Assembly: GCA_023391375.1 (NCBI GenBank)
Contig: JAEWBB010000016.1
Span: 1-64,000 of the forward strand
Source of the DNA: Pseudomonadota bacterium
GTDB taxonomy: Bacteria; Pseudomonadota; Alphaproteobacteria; Sphingomonadales; Sphingomonadaceae
Reading direction: 5' to 3'
Length of the DNA: 64,000 nt
Below are positions 1 to 8,761 of this stretch, piece by piece; position 1 is the first letter of the stretch, and each line of letters starts with the position of its first letter. The notes below the pieces were generated by a model. That model did not search any database. It was not told the DNA's origin and saw nothing but the letters and a program-made list of their open reading frames with translations. Made by a program: the position numbers and the translations under genes.

Positions 1-337
1 CCATGATCCCGCCCGCGCCGTACAGCCGGTGGCGCCGCGCCTCGACCGGCGACACCGCGCGCCAGGCCGGCGCGGTCGACGGCACGGGGGCGGCGGGCGC
101 GGCAAACCAGCGCATCGCCATCGCGCCCGAGACGACCGGCGCGGCGGCGAGGAGGAAAAAGGCGATGACCGTTTCCGGCGCGATGCCGCCGGCGACCTTG
201 CTGGTGGCCAGCCGCGCCGCCGAGGCCAACCCGACCAGCAGCAGCCACAGCTGCACCATCCGGCCGAGCGAGCCCTCCATGGTGGTCAGCGCCGCCGCGG
301 AGCGGACGCGCAGGCGATGGGTCACGGCGGCAAGCAT
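1..337 (-). CDS. Partial membrane protein of unknown family, 3' end outside the window
   Basis: An open minus-strand frame runs from an ATG at 337 off the left edge, giving about 112 residues without a stop. The visible part is an N-terminal segment followed by two hydrophobic stretches, around residues 28-42 (rich in L, V and A) and 57-75, then a Pro/Ala-rich linker. This suggests an inner-membrane protein. An internal ATG at 280 is an alternative start just before the first hydrophobic segment. It is divergent from the NfrB-like glycosyltransferase at 553 and may share its control region, but I do not recognise the family. Truncation by the window edge prevents a functional call. Confidence 0.5.
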   Translation of the reverse strand, partial: MLAAVTHRLRVRSAAALTTMEGSLGRMVQLWLLLVGLASAARLATSKVAGGIAPETVIAFFLLAAAPVVSGAMAMRWFAAPAAPVPSTAPAWRAVSPVEARRHRLYGAGGIM

Positions 338-470
338 GGCGCGCTCGGGTCTTTCTCTTGGCGATGCAGGAAACGCGAAACTCGTTGCGCACTAAAGCGC
401 CGATGCGGAACCGAAGTTCCCGTTGTTGCGCCATCGGAATGGTTTCTTCCGAATACGGGCTTGCGCGATG

Positions 471-485
471 TGTCCGTAACGGACA
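471..485. promoter_or_regulatory. Perfect 7-1-7 palindrome in a divergent intergenic region, candidate operator
   Basis: The sequence TGTCCGTAACGGACA is a perfect inverted repeat of two 7-base arms around one central base. It lies 67 bases before the GTG start of the glycosyltransferase at 553 and about 135 bases before the divergent gene at 337. Position and symmetry fit the binding site of a dimeric repressor or activator. No cognate regulator gene is adjacent. A chance palindrome is possible. Confidence 0.4.
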
Positions 486-552
486 TGTTCCGAACCGCTC
501 GGTCCCGTGTTTTGGGGGCGAGTTTGTCGTTTCAATTCGAGCCGGCCCGACC

Positions 553-1920
553 GTGATCGCGCCGGCCGTCCTTCTCAACGATCTGGTGGGAGAGCTGTCG
601 CTGTTCGCGGCGATCGACTTCCTGGTCTTCGCGCTCGACGACCTGATCGTCGACGTCATCTATTTCACCCGCTCGCTGTGGCGTTCGCTGACCGTCTATT
701 CGCGCTTTCCGCGCGCGTTCGGCGACCGGCTCGCCGCGCCGCGCACGCCGGGCCGCTTCGCCGTCTTCATTCCGGCATGGGACGAGGCGGCGGTCATCGC
801 CCCGATGCTCCGCGCCACGCTCGACCGGTTCGAGCATGACGACTACCGCCTCTACGTCGGCCATTACCGCAACGACCCGGCGACCGACGCCGCCATTGCC
901 GCCGTCGACGATCCGCGCATCCGGCCGGTGCGGGTCGACGCCGATGGCCCAACCTCGAAGGCCGATTGCCTCAATCACCTCTACTCGGCGTTGAAGGACG
1001 ACGAGGCCGCCGGCGACAGCCGCGCCCGGGCCATCGTCCTCCACGACGCCGAGGACCTGGTCCATCCCCTTGAGCTCAAGCTGTTCGACCACCTGGTCGA
1101 CCGGGCAGCGGTCGTGCAACTCCCCGTGCTGCCGCTGCTCGACCCGGCCAGCCGATGGATCGCCGGCCATTACGCCGACGAATTCGCCGAGGCGCACATC
1201 AAACAGCTGGTGGTGCGCGAAGCGGTTGGGGCCGCGATCCCGATGGCCGGCGTCGGCTGCGCGATCGAGCGCGGCGCGCTCGACCGGCTGGCGATGCGCA
1301 ACGCCGGCAAGCCGTTCGCCGCCGCCAGCCTGACCGAGGATTACGAGATGGGGCTGCGGCTCGGCGCGCTGGGCTACCGCACCCTGTTCGTCCGACTGCC
1401 CGCGGCACCCGGCAGCCACGCGGTGGTCGCCAGTCGCGGCCATTTCCCGTCCGACCTGGGCGCCGCGGTGCGGCAGAAAGCGCGCTGGCTCAACGGCATC
1501 GCGCTGTCCGGCTGGGAGCGGCTCGGCTGGCGCGGCGGTCTCGGTGAGCGCTGGTTCCGCCTCCGCGACCGGCGCGGGCCGCTGGCGGCCTTGCTGATCG
1601 TCGCCGGCTACCTTGCCTTCTTCCTTTGGCTGCAACTGGTCATCGCCCACGCCCTCGGCGCGCCCGTAGGCTTCACCCCGTCGCCGCTGCTCGGCGGCCT
1701 CCTCAAGATCAACGCCATCCTCCTCGCGTGGCGGATGCTCATGCGCTTCGCCTTCACCGCCCATGCCTATGGCGTCGTCGAGGGCCTGCGCGCCATTCCC
1801 CGCTCCGTTGTAGGCAACCTCGTCGCGGTGCTCGCCGCCCGCCGCGCGCTCGACTTCCACGCCCGCCGCGATCGCCGTTGGGAAAAGACCGACCACATTT
1901 TCGTGAGTGACATCGCATGA
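553..1920 (+). CDS. NfrB-like family 2 glycosyltransferase, membrane-anchored
   Basis: This is probably an inner-membrane glycosyltransferase making or exporting a surface polysaccharide, related to the N-terminal enzyme domain of NfrB. The 455-residue product starts with a hydrophobic segment (about residues 10-38). A GT2 domain follows, with an Asp-rich HDAED motif at 164-168, TEDYEMG at 261-267 (acceptor/base region) and RQKARW at 307-312 (the (Q/R)xxRW signature of processive GT2 enzymes). Two or more membrane segments follow residue 345. I chose the GTG at 553 because homology-like sequence begins there; the frame is open further upstream, to 358, but that part looks non-coding. The C-terminal MshEN-type c-di-GMP domain of E. 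coli NfrB is absent. It overlaps the next gene by an ATGA. Confidence 0.8.
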   Translation: MIAPAVLLNDLVGELSLFAAIDFLVFALDDLIVDVIYFTRSLWRSLTVYSRFPRAFGDRLAAPRTPGRFAVFIPAWDEAAVIAPMLRATLDRFEHDDYRLYVGHYRNDPATDAAIAAVDDPRIRPVRVDADGPTSKADCLNHLYSALKDDEAAGDSRARAIVLHDAEDLVHPLELKLFDHLVDRAAVVQLPVLPLLDPASRWIAGHYADEFAEAHIKQLVVREAVGAAIPMAGVGCAIERGALDRLAMRNAGKPFAAASLTEDYEMGLRLGALGYRTLFVRLPAAPGSHAVVASRGHFPSDLGAAVRQKARWLNGIALSGWERLGWRGGLGERWFRLRDRRGPLAALLIVAGYLAFFLWLQLVIAHALGAPVGFTPSPLLGGLLKINAILLAWRMLMRFAFTAHAYGVVEGLRAIPRSVVGNLVAVLAARRALDFHARRDRRWEKTDHIFVSDIA

Positions 1921-2975
1921 GCTCGCCGACCCGATTCCTCCTCTTCCTCGTCACCGGCTGGGTCGGCGTACGCGCCGTCTCGCTCGGCCTCGTCCCCGGC
2001 AGCGAAGCGTTCGCCGCCGAGAGTGCCGCCCCGGTCGTGCCGGCCCTCGCCGAGACCGATCTCACGCCGCCGCCTGCCATGTGGGCGGCGCCTGCCATGC
2101 CGCCCGCGATGCCCGCGCCGACTAGCCAGCCGCAGCCATGGCCGTTCCCCGTTCCGGTCTACCAGCCAATGCCGGTGCGGACGGTCCGTTACGCCGAGGC
2201 GCGGTCCGAACCGGCTTGGTCGCTTCCCCCGTCCCGGTATCCCGCTGCCGCGTCGCTGGCCGAACCCCTCGCCGCCGCCAGCTGGCCGGAGATCGGTGCC
2301 AGCGTCGCGCGCGTATCGACCCCCGCCATGGCCAAGGCCCCCGCCGGTCCGCCGCGGTTCGACCATGTCCAGCTGTCGACCTGGGCGATGATGCGCGACC
2401 GGCCCGGCCCGCAAAGCCTGGCGGGCACTGGCACGCTGGGCGGCAGCCAGGCCGGGATGCGCTTCCTCTACCGCTTCAATCCGCGCCTTGCCGCCTCGCT
2501 TCGCGCCACCGCGCCGATCGGCACCGCGCGGCGCGGCGGCGATGTCGCGCTCGGCGTCCGTTACGCGCCGTTCGCCCACCTGCCGGTCGCGGTCACGCTC
2601 GAGCGGCGACAGGGCTTCGGCGACATGGGCGGCCCGTCCGGCTTCGCGCTGCTTGGCGAGGGCGGCCTCTATCGCCGCTTCGGGTCCTTCCGCCTCGATT
2701 CCTACCTCCAGGCCGGCATGATCGTCGGCAAGGACGGGCGGATGGGCTTCGTCGACGGGTCGGCGGTGGTCACCCGCCATTTGTGGCGCAATCTCGACGT
2801 CGGCGCCGGCGTGTGGGGCGCGAAGCAGCCCGGCCTGTCGCGGCTCGACGTCGGTCCGCGCCTCAGTCTCGACGTCGGCCACGGCATCCGCGCCCATGCC
2901 GATTACCGGGTGAAGGCCGCCGGCAACGCCCAGCCCGGTTCGGGCGGCGTCATCACACTGGCCGGGGAATTCTAG
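1917..2975 (+). CDS. Outer-membrane beta-barrel protein, NfrA C-terminal-like
   Basis: The predicted protein has 352 residues, with a hydrophobic start resembling a signal peptide (about residues 5-33). A long Pro/Ala-rich linker extends to about residue 155. The C-terminal 190 residues have alternating hydrophobic/polar strands and end in Phe, the usual outer-membrane assembly signal. Its start overlaps the stop of the NfrB-like glycosyltransferase (ATGA), so the two are almost certainly co-translated. In E. coli NfrA is the outer-membrane partner of NfrB; this protein matches only the C-terminal barrel idea and lacks visible TPR repeats. An export pore for the glycosyltransferase product is an inference from context. 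Confidence 0.65.
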   Translation: MSSPTRFLLFLVTGWVGVRAVSLGLVPGSEAFAAESAAPVVPALAETDLTPPPAMWAAPAMPPAMPAPTSQPQPWPFPVPVYQPMPVRTVRYAEARSEPAWSLPPSRYPAAASLAEPLAAASWPEIGASVARVSTPAMAKAPAGPPRFDHVQLSTWAMMRDRPGPQSLAGTGTLGGSQAGMRFLYRFNPRLAASLRATAPIGTARRGGDVALGVRYAPFAHLPVAVTLERRQGFGDMGGPSGFALLGEGGLYRRFGSFRLDSYLQAGMIVGKDGRMGFVDGSAVVTRHLWRNLDVGAGVWGAKQPGLSRLDVGPRLSLDVGHGIRAHADYRVKAAGNAQPGSGGVITLAGEF

Positions 2976-3029
2976 CGCGCTCGCTTCCAAGCGCCGCGAA
3001 CAGGGGCTAGCGTCGGCCGCGACGCGCCC

Positions 3030-3938
3030 ATGGACATCTACCTCCCCATCGCCGGCCTCGCGGTCAACTGGATCCTGATCGTCGGGCTGGGCGCGCTGGT
3101 CGGCCTGCTCAGCGGCCTGTTCGGGGTCGGCGGCGGCTTCCTCACCACCCCGCTGCTAATCTTCTACGGAATCCCGCCCACGGTCGCCGTCGCCTCGTCC
3201 ACCACGCAAATCGCCGGGGCCAGCGTGTCGGGCTATTTCGCCCACCACCGGCGCGGCGGGGTCGACCGCAAGATGGGCCTCGTCATGATCGCCGGCGGCA
3301 CGCTCGGCAGCCTGTTCGGTTCGCTGATCTTCCGCTTGCTGCAGAAAAGCGGCCAGATCGATCTCGTCATCGGCTTCCTCTACGTCATCCTGCTTGGCGG
3401 GATCGGCGGACTGATGCTCAAGGACGCGCTGGTCACGCTGGGCTGGATCGAGACGACCAAGAAAAAGGAACAGCCGCGCCACCGCCCGTGGATCGCCGGC
3501 TTGCCGCTGCGCTGGCGCTTCTACGCGAGCGGCCTCTACATCTCGCCGATCGCGCCCGCGCTGCTGGGCTTCGTCACCGGTGTCATGACCGTCCTGCTCG
3601 GAATCGGCGGCGGGTTCATCCTCGTCCCCGCCATGATCTACATCCTCGGCATGGCGGCGCGCGTCGTCATCGGCACCAGCCTGATGATGGTGCTGGCGAC
3701 CAGCGCCGTGACCGTCATGATCCACGCGCTGACCACCCAGTCGGTCGACATCGTGCTGGCCGGCCTGCTGCTGGTCGGCGGCGTCATCGGCGCGCAGTAC
3801 GGGGCGATTTTCGCCACCCGGATCAAGCCGGACCTGCTGCGCCTTGCGCTGGCGCTGATCATCCTGCTCGTCGCGCTGCGCATGGCCGCCGGCCTCGCCT
3901 GGCGGCCGGACGAGATTTTCACGATCGAGTATCGCTGA
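3030..3938 (+). CDS. TauE/SafE family permease (putative sulfite/organosulfonate exporter)
   Basis: This 302-residue, very hydrophobic protein contains the two glycine-rich repeats of the TauE/SafE (DUF81) family: a GLFGVGGGFLTTP block near residues 30-42 and a second, diverged GIGGGFILVPAM block near 191-202. About eight membrane segments are evident. Members move sulfur oxoanions or organosulfonates, but substrate cannot be read from the sequence. The stop codon overlaps the start of the following TIGR02186 gene, a pairing that is common in alphaproteobacteria. A second, shorter family member lies at 62441-63199. Confidence 0.85.
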   Translation: MDIYLPIAGLAVNWILIVGLGALVGLLSGLFGVGGGFLTTPLLIFYGIPPTVAVASSTTQIAGASVSGYFAHHRRGGVDRKMGLVMIAGGTLGSLFGSLIFRLLQKSGQIDLVIGFLYVILLGGIGGLMLKDALVTLGWIETTKKKEQPRHRPWIAGLPLRWRFYASGLYISPIAPALLGFVTGVMTVLLGIGGGFILVPAMIYILGMAARVVIGTSLMMVLATSAVTVMIHALTTQSVDIVLAGLLLVGGVIGAQYGAIFATRIKPDLLRLALALIILLVALRMAAGLAWRPDEIFTIEYR

Positions 3939-4693
3939 TGCGCCGCCTCGCCCCACTCGCGCTCGCGCCGCTGCTGATGGCTCAGGCGAAGCCCGAACTG
4001 GTGCCCGACGTGTCGGTCCGCGCGATCGACATCCAGTACAGCTTCGCCGGTGCCCAGCTGCTTCTGTTCGGCGCGATCGTCTATCCGGGCGGCCGCCTGC
4101 CGAGCCGCAACGCCGATGTCGTCGTCCTGCTGCGCGGCCCGACCGAGCCGATCATCGTCCGCCAGAAGCAGAAGATCGCCGGCATCTGGATGAACGCGGA
4201 TTCGCACCGCTTCCGCTCCGCGCCGAGCTATTACGCGGTCGCCTCCTCCCGCCCGATCCGCGACCTCGTCGACGAGCGCACGGCGGCGATCTACGAACTG
4301 GGCGTCTCCGACCTCCAGCTGTCGCCCGGCGGCGGTGCGCTGCCCGACAAGGAACGGCGCTTCGAGGACGGGCTGATCGACCTGCGCCGCCGCTCCGGCC
4401 TTTACGCCGAACAGGGCAACGGCGTCGAAATCAGCCAGGGCGTGCTCTACCGCGCCCGCATCACCATCCCCAGCCAGGTCCCGGTCGGCACCTACCAGGC
4501 CGAAACCTTCCTGATCGAGAACGGCAAGGTGATTGCCGCCGCCACCCGCGACGTCGAGATTCGCAAGGCCGGTTTCGAACGATTCGTCGCCAACGCCGCC
4601 CGCCACCATCGCCTCGCCTACGGCCTGTCGGCGGTGATCCTCAGCCTCGGCCTCGGCTGGGCCGCCGCATGGCTGTTCCGCCGCCGCACCTGA
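3938..4693 (+). CDS. TIGR02186 family protein, periplasmic with C-terminal membrane anchor
   Basis: The 251-residue protein starts with a short hydrophobic signal-like segment (residues 1-16). A soluble region with beta-rich character follows, then one membrane helix near residues 226-246 and a short Arg-rich tail, so most of it should face the periplasm. It matches my recollection of the TIGR02186 family, whose function is unknown and whose genes sit beside TauE/SafE permeases. The ATG overlaps the permease stop codon by one base (TGATG), implying coupled translation and perhaps a shared complex. A role in substrate handling or gating for the permease is inference. Confidence 0.75.
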   Translation: MRRLAPLALAPLLMAQAKPELVPDVSVRAIDIQYSFAGAQLLLFGAIVYPGGRLPSRNADVVVLLRGPTEPIIVRQKQKIAGIWMNADSHRFRSAPSYYAVASSRPIRDLVDERTAAIYELGVSDLQLSPGGGALPDKERRFEDGLIDLRRRSGLYAEQGNGVEISQGVLYRARITIPSQVPVGTYQAETFLIENGKVIAAATRDVEIRKAGFERFVANAARHHRLAYGLSAVILSLGLGWAAAWLFRRRT

Positions 4694-4782
4694 CCCCGGG
4701 CGAAGACCCTCAGGCCTAAGCACTTTTTAACCCGTTCCGCTTACCCCTACGGCAACGTTGTAAATCCGTAGGAAGTGAACGC

Positions 4783-6468
4783 ATGACCGATACCCCGAAC
4801 CTGAAGCAGTTCCTCGACCAGATGAGCAGCTTCTCGGAGGACAGCGGCCACTGCCCGATGCCGACCGGCGGCGGCGCGCCCGCCGCGTCGATCGGCCAGG
4901 TGCTCGAAATTGCCGGCTCGGGCAGCCGCGCGATGATGGATGCGGCCACCATGCTGAGTCACCAGGACCATGCCGATCCGTCGATCGCCATGTCGGGCCA
5001 GGTCGGCAGCCAGGTGAAGATGAAGGTCGGCAACTCGTGGCTGGTGGCCAACGTGCGCACGCTCAAGGCCGACGAATCGGGCCAGATCATCGCCGCCATC
5101 GACTTCCTCGGCGAAGGCAGCGAGGGGTCGGGCGGCCGCCTTTCCCACTTCCGCCGCGGCGTGACCCGCTATCCCATTCCGGGCTGCCAGGTGTGGCCGG
5201 TGTCGACCGACGACATGCGCGCCATCTTCGCCGCCTCGAACGAGGCCCACGTCGAGATCGGCACCGTCTACCCGACCGACGACATCCGCGGCGCGCTGTA
5301 CGTCGACCCGATGCTGTCGAAGCATTTCGCTATCCTCGGCTCGACCGGCACCGGCAAGTCGACCTCGGTCGCGCTGATCCTCCACCGTATCTCGCAGCTG
5401 TCGCCCGAAGGGCACATCGTGATGATCGATCCGCACGGCGAATATTCGGCCGCCTTCAAGAGCTGCGGCGAGCTGTTCAACGTCGACAACCTCCAGCTGC
5501 CCTACTGGCTGTTGAACTTCGAAGAACATTGCGAAGTGCTGCTGACCAGCGACGGCGCCGAGCGCCAGCGCGACGCCGACATCCTCGCCAAGTGCCTGCT
5601 CGCCGCGCGCACCAAATCAAAGTCGTCGGAACAGTATGGCAAGGTGACGGTCGATTCGCCGATCCCCTACCTCCTGACCGACCTCAGCCAGGTCATCGTC
5701 GCGGAAATGGGCAAGCTCGACCGGGCCGGCGACGCCACCCCCTACGCCCGCCTCAAGAACAAGCTCGACGAGCTGCGCGCCGACCCGCGCTACAGCTTCA
5801 TGTTCTCGGGCATGCTGGTCGGCGACACGATGGGCGCCTTCATCGGCAAGCTGTTCCGCCTGCCCGCCAACGGCAAGCCGATCAGCATCATCGACGTGTC
5901 GGGCATCCCCTCGGAAGTCACCAGCGTCGTCGTCTCGGTGCTTGCCCGCATGGTGTTCGACTATGCCATCTGGAGCCGCACCGAAGCGCAGCGCCCGCTG
6001 CTGCTGGTCTGCGAAGAGGCGCACCGCTACGTCCCCAAGGACGAGAATGCCGCCGGCCAGGCCGTCCGCAAGATTCTCGAGCGAATCGCCAAGGAAGGCC
6101 GTAAGTACGGCGTGAGCCTCGGCCTTATCACCCAGCGCCCGTCCGACTTGGCCGAAGGTGTGCTGTCGCAGTGCGGCACGATCGTCTCGATGCGCCTGAA
6201 CAACGACCGCGACCAGGCCTGCGTCCGCGCCGCGATGCCCGAAGGCGCGCGCGGCTTCCTCGACGCCATCCCCGCGCTGCGCAACCGCGAATGCATCGTC
6301 TGCGGCGAAGGCGTCGCCATTCCGATCCGGGTCCGCTTCGACGACCTCGAGCCGGAAAAGCGCCCCGCCTCGTCCGATCCCAGCTTCGCCGAGCTGTGGC
6401 GCCAGACCGGCGACGAAGCCGGCATCATCAGCCGCACGATCAAGCGCTGGCGCGGACACGGCAAGTAA
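4783..6468 (+). CDS. HerA-like ATP-binding protein (DUF87 family)
   Basis: The 561-residue protein has an N-terminal HAS-barrel-like region (to about residue 170). A FtsK/HerA-type ATPase core follows, with Walker A GSTGTGKST at 186-194, an IDPHGEY motif shortly after, and a Walker B-like LLVCEEAHRY near residue 405. The IERIAKEGRKYG and ITQRPSDL motifs typical of HerA follow. Bacterial HerA-like ATPases act as hexameric DNA translocases, often with a nuclease (NurA) or other effector. No NurA-like gene is adjacent, so its role is unclear. AGGAAGTGA upstream of the ATG at 4783 is a good ribosome binding site. A second HerA-like ATPase is at 34522-35964. Confidence 0.8.
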   Translation: MTDTPNLKQFLDQMSSFSEDSGHCPMPTGGGAPAASIGQVLEIAGSGSRAMMDAATMLSHQDHADPSIAMSGQVGSQVKMKVGNSWLVANVRTLKADESGQIIAAIDFLGEGSEGSGGRLSHFRRGVTRYPIPGCQVWPVSTDDMRAIFAASNEAHVEIGTVYPTDDIRGALYVDPMLSKHFAILGSTGTGKSTSVALILHRISQLSPEGHIVMIDPHGEYSAAFKSCGELFNVDNLQLPYWLLNFEEHCEVLLTSDGAERQRDADILAKCLLAARTKSKSSEQYGKVTVDSPIPYLLTDLSQVIVAEMGKLDRAGDATPYARLKNKLDELRADPRYSFMFSGMLVGDTMGAFIGKLFRLPANGKPISIIDVSGIPSEVTSVVVSVLARMVFDYAIWSRTEAQRPLLLVCEEAHRYVPKDENAAGQAVRKILERIAKEGRKYGVSLGLITQRPSDLAEGVLSQCGTIVSMRLNNDRDQACVRAAMPEGARGFLDAIPALRNRECIVCGEGVAIPIRVRFDDLEPEKRPASSDPSFAELWRQTGDEAGIISRTIKRWRGHGK

Positions 6469-6564
6469 GCCACCGAGCGCAGCGACGCGGTTGCACCGCA
6501 ACCGCTAGCAGCGCGAAGAGCCGGCGAACTTCGGCCGACGGCCGAGCAGAGCGAGAGCCGATCG

Positions 6565-6595
6565 ACGGCGCGGGATTCACTCCCGCGCCGTTTTT
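6565..6595 (+). terminator. Rho-independent terminator after the HerA-like gene
   Basis: ACGGCGCGGGA and its exact reverse complement TCCCGCGCCGT form an 11-bp stem with a 5-base loop (TTCAC), followed by a run of T. It lies 97 bases after the HerA-like stop codon and 52 bases before the next gene. Confidence 0.85.
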
Positions 6596-6646
6596 CGTCG
6601 AACGAAGGCTTGCGAGAATTTCGAAGCCCGCCATCATCCCCATCCG

Positions 6647-7672
6647 ATGCCCACCACCTTCGCCGACTTCACCCTCGACCCCGCCAACCGCCGCCTGACC
6701 CGCGATGGCGCGCCCGTCGACGTCCAGGGCCGCTATTTCGACGCCCTCGCCCTGATGGCCGCGCACCCCGGCCAGCTGGTGACCAAGGACCGCTTCATGG
6801 ACGAGGTGTGGCGCGGCGTGCCGGTCACCGACGAGGCGCTGACCCAGTGCATGCGCGCGCTCAGGAAAGCGCTCGGCGACGACGCGTCCAACCCGCGCTT
6901 CATCGAGACCGTGCCCAAGCACGGCTACCGCTTCATCGCGCCGGTCGGCAGCGACGCGCTTTCTCCGGACACGCCGGTTAAGACCGCCAACGCCATCGCC
7001 ACCGTCGCCGCCGGCACGCTGGGTGGCGGCGTGGCCGGCCTTGCCGGCGGCATCGCCTACGGCCTGCTGCTCGCCAGCCAGCAGCCCGACGCGCCCGGCG
7101 GCGCCTTTTCGCTGCTGCTGGTGATGGCCATGATCTGCACTCTGGTCGCCATGCTCGGCGCGCTCGGAGTCAGTGGCGGGATTGCTGCGGGCGATGCCCT
7201 GGGCGGGGGGCGACGGCGCATTATCGGCGGCATGCTCGGCGGCGGCCTGGTCGGCTTCACCGGCAAGCTGTTGAGCCTCGACGCCTTCCACTTGGTCGTC
7301 GGCAAATCGCCCGGCAACGTCACCGGCGGGCTCGAGGGGCTGGTCCTCGGCGCGGCGGCGGGCCTCGGGGCGATGCTGGCGATGCGGCAGCGCGCGTCGA
7401 CCGGCCTGCGCCGCTCGCTCCTTCCGGCGGCCGTGTCGGGGGCAGCGGCCGGCGCGATCATCCCGCTGGTCGGCGGGCGAATGATGGCCGGGAGCCTTGA
7501 TTTGATGAGCCGGTCGATCCCCGGCTCGCAGCTGCGCCTTGGCGGGCTGTTCGGCGAAGGCGATCTCGGCCTCGCCAGCCAGGTCGTCCTCGGCATCGCC
7601 GAGGGCGTCCTGTTCGTGACCCTGCTGGTCGGCGGGATCGAGCTTGCCGCCCGCGCCCGCCGCGCCGGCTAA
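6647..7672 (+). CDS. Winged-helix (OmpR/CadC-type) DNA-binding protein with a C-terminal membrane domain
   Basis: Residues 1-100 form an OmpR/PhoB-type winged helix, with the characteristic LVTKDRFMDEVW and VETVPKHGYRF-like blocks ending the wing. The rest, from about residue 110 to 341, is a glycine-rich hydrophobic region with roughly six or more membrane segments. The architecture resembles CadC/ToxR-type membrane-bound one-component regulators. Those usually have a single helix and a periplasmic sensor, whereas here the sensor seems to be the polytopic membrane part itself. The regulon and signal are unknown. It is convergent with the diguanylate cyclase gene, overlapping it by 4 bases. 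Confidence 0.75.
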   Translation: MPTTFADFTLDPANRRLTRDGAPVDVQGRYFDALALMAAHPGQLVTKDRFMDEVWRGVPVTDEALTQCMRALRKALGDDASNPRFIETVPKHGYRFIAPVGSDALSPDTPVKTANAIATVAAGTLGGGVAGLAGGIAYGLLLASQQPDAPGGAFSLLLVMAMICTLVAMLGALGVSGGIAAGDALGGGRRRIIGGMLGGGLVGFTGKLLSLDAFHLVVGKSPGNVTGGLEGLVLGAAAGLGAMLAMRQRASTGLRRSLLPAAVSGAAAGAIIPLVGGRMMAGSLDLMSRSIPGSQLRLGGLFGEGDLGLASQVVLGIAEGVLFVTLLVGGIELAARARRAG

Positions 7673-8649
7673 ATGCGGCGGGCGATGACCTGGTTACGGC
7701 CGCCCTGCTTGGCGGCGTAGAGCAGCTTGTCGACTTCCTTGGTGAGGCTACGCGCATCGCCGCCGCCGGCCGGCGACACGGTGCCCACGCCGATCGACGC
7801 GGTGACGAGGCCTGAGACCTTCGAATCGACGTGCGGGATCGCCAGCTCGGCGATCAGGCGCTGGATCCGCTCGGCCATGCCGCGCGCCGCGTCGGCGTCG
7901 GTTTCCGGCAGCAGCAGCGCGAATTCCTCGCCGCCGTAACGGGCGACGATGTCGCGGCGGCGGCGGCCGACCTGCTTCAGCGCATGGGCGACCTTGACCA
8001 GGCAGTCGTCGCCCTCGAGGTGGCCGTAGGCGTCGTTGAACTGCTTGAAATGGTCGAGGTCGAGCAGGATCATCGACAGCGGCTGGCCGGTACGGCCGGC
8101 GGCTTCCCACTCGGCCTCCAGCTGGCTGTCGAGTCGGCGTCGGTTGGCCGCGCCGGTCAGGCCGTCTTCGAATGAAAAGGCCTCCAGCTTCTTCTGCATG
8201 TCGAGCAGCTGCTGCTCGGTCTTCTTGCGCTCGGTGATGTCGAACATGAAGCCGATCAGGCAGTCGACCTCGCCGTCGGGCTTGCGCACGACATGCACCA
8301 CGTCGCGGATCCAGACGAAGCCATTGTCCTTGGTCAGCGCGCGGTAATCGGCTTCATGGTCGACGCCGGCGATCGACTGCGACACGCAGAAATTGACCAC
8401 CTCGTCGCGGTCTTCCGGGTGAATTCGGCTCGACCAGTCCTCGACGGTCAGCCAGCTGTCCTGCTTCCAGCCCAGGAGCGTCTCGATCTGCGGGCCGATG
8501 TAGGCGAAGCTCATCGTCGCCCAGTCGATTTTCCACGGGATCGCCTTGGTCGATTCCAGCAGCGTCTTGTAGACCGCGAAGTCGCAGTCGACGTCACGTT
8601 CCAGATCGGGCGCATGTGCGAACTCGTCCGCACCGGTGTTCATGTTCAT
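7669..8649 (-). CDS. PAS-GGDEF diguanylate cyclase
   Basis: This probably makes cyclic di-GMP in the cytoplasm. The 326-residue protein has a PAS domain with a following PAC-type region (about residues 25-140, ending in DITERKK), a short coiled linker, and a GGDEF domain with active-site GGEEF at 239-243. An RxxD inhibitory I-site (R230, D233) lies five residues before GGEEF, so product inhibition is likely. No membrane segment is seen, so the PAS domain may sense a cytosolic cue. I chose the ATG at 8649 because AGGAG lies just upstream. The frame is open to 8748. Confidence 0.9.
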   Translation of the reverse strand: MNMNTGADEFAHAPDLERDVDCDFAVYKTLLESTKAIPWKIDWATMSFAYIGPQIETLLGWKQDSWLTVEDWSSRIHPEDRDEVVNFCVSQSIAGVDHEADYRALTKDNGFVWIRDVVHVVRKPDGEVDCLIGFMFDITERKKTEQQLLDMQKKLEAFSFEDGLTGAANRRRLDSQLEAEWEAAGRTGQPLSMILLDLDHFKQFNDAYGHLEGDDCLVKVAHALKQVGRRRRDIVARYGGEEFALLLPETDADAARGMAERIQRLIAELAIPHVDSKVSGLVTASIGVGTVSPAGGGDARSLTKEVDKLLYAAKQGGRNQVIARRI

Positions 8650-8761
8650 GGAAAAACTCCTGGTCGACCCGCCACGCCTGTCCACCGGCGCGACCTTTGT
8701 ATCGGCATAGCAATTCGGCAGCCCAAGGCTAGTCCGCCTTGTTTTCAAACAGGTTAAAAGC

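Noticed and set aside
406..421. GGAAC/GTTCC hairpin upstream of the glycosyltransferase
   Set aside because: Only 5 bp in the stem; chance occurrence is likely.
532..1896. A 454-codon minus-strand frame opposite the glycosyltransferase
   Set aside because: Antisense to a GT2 domain with intact motifs; the product has no recognisable features.
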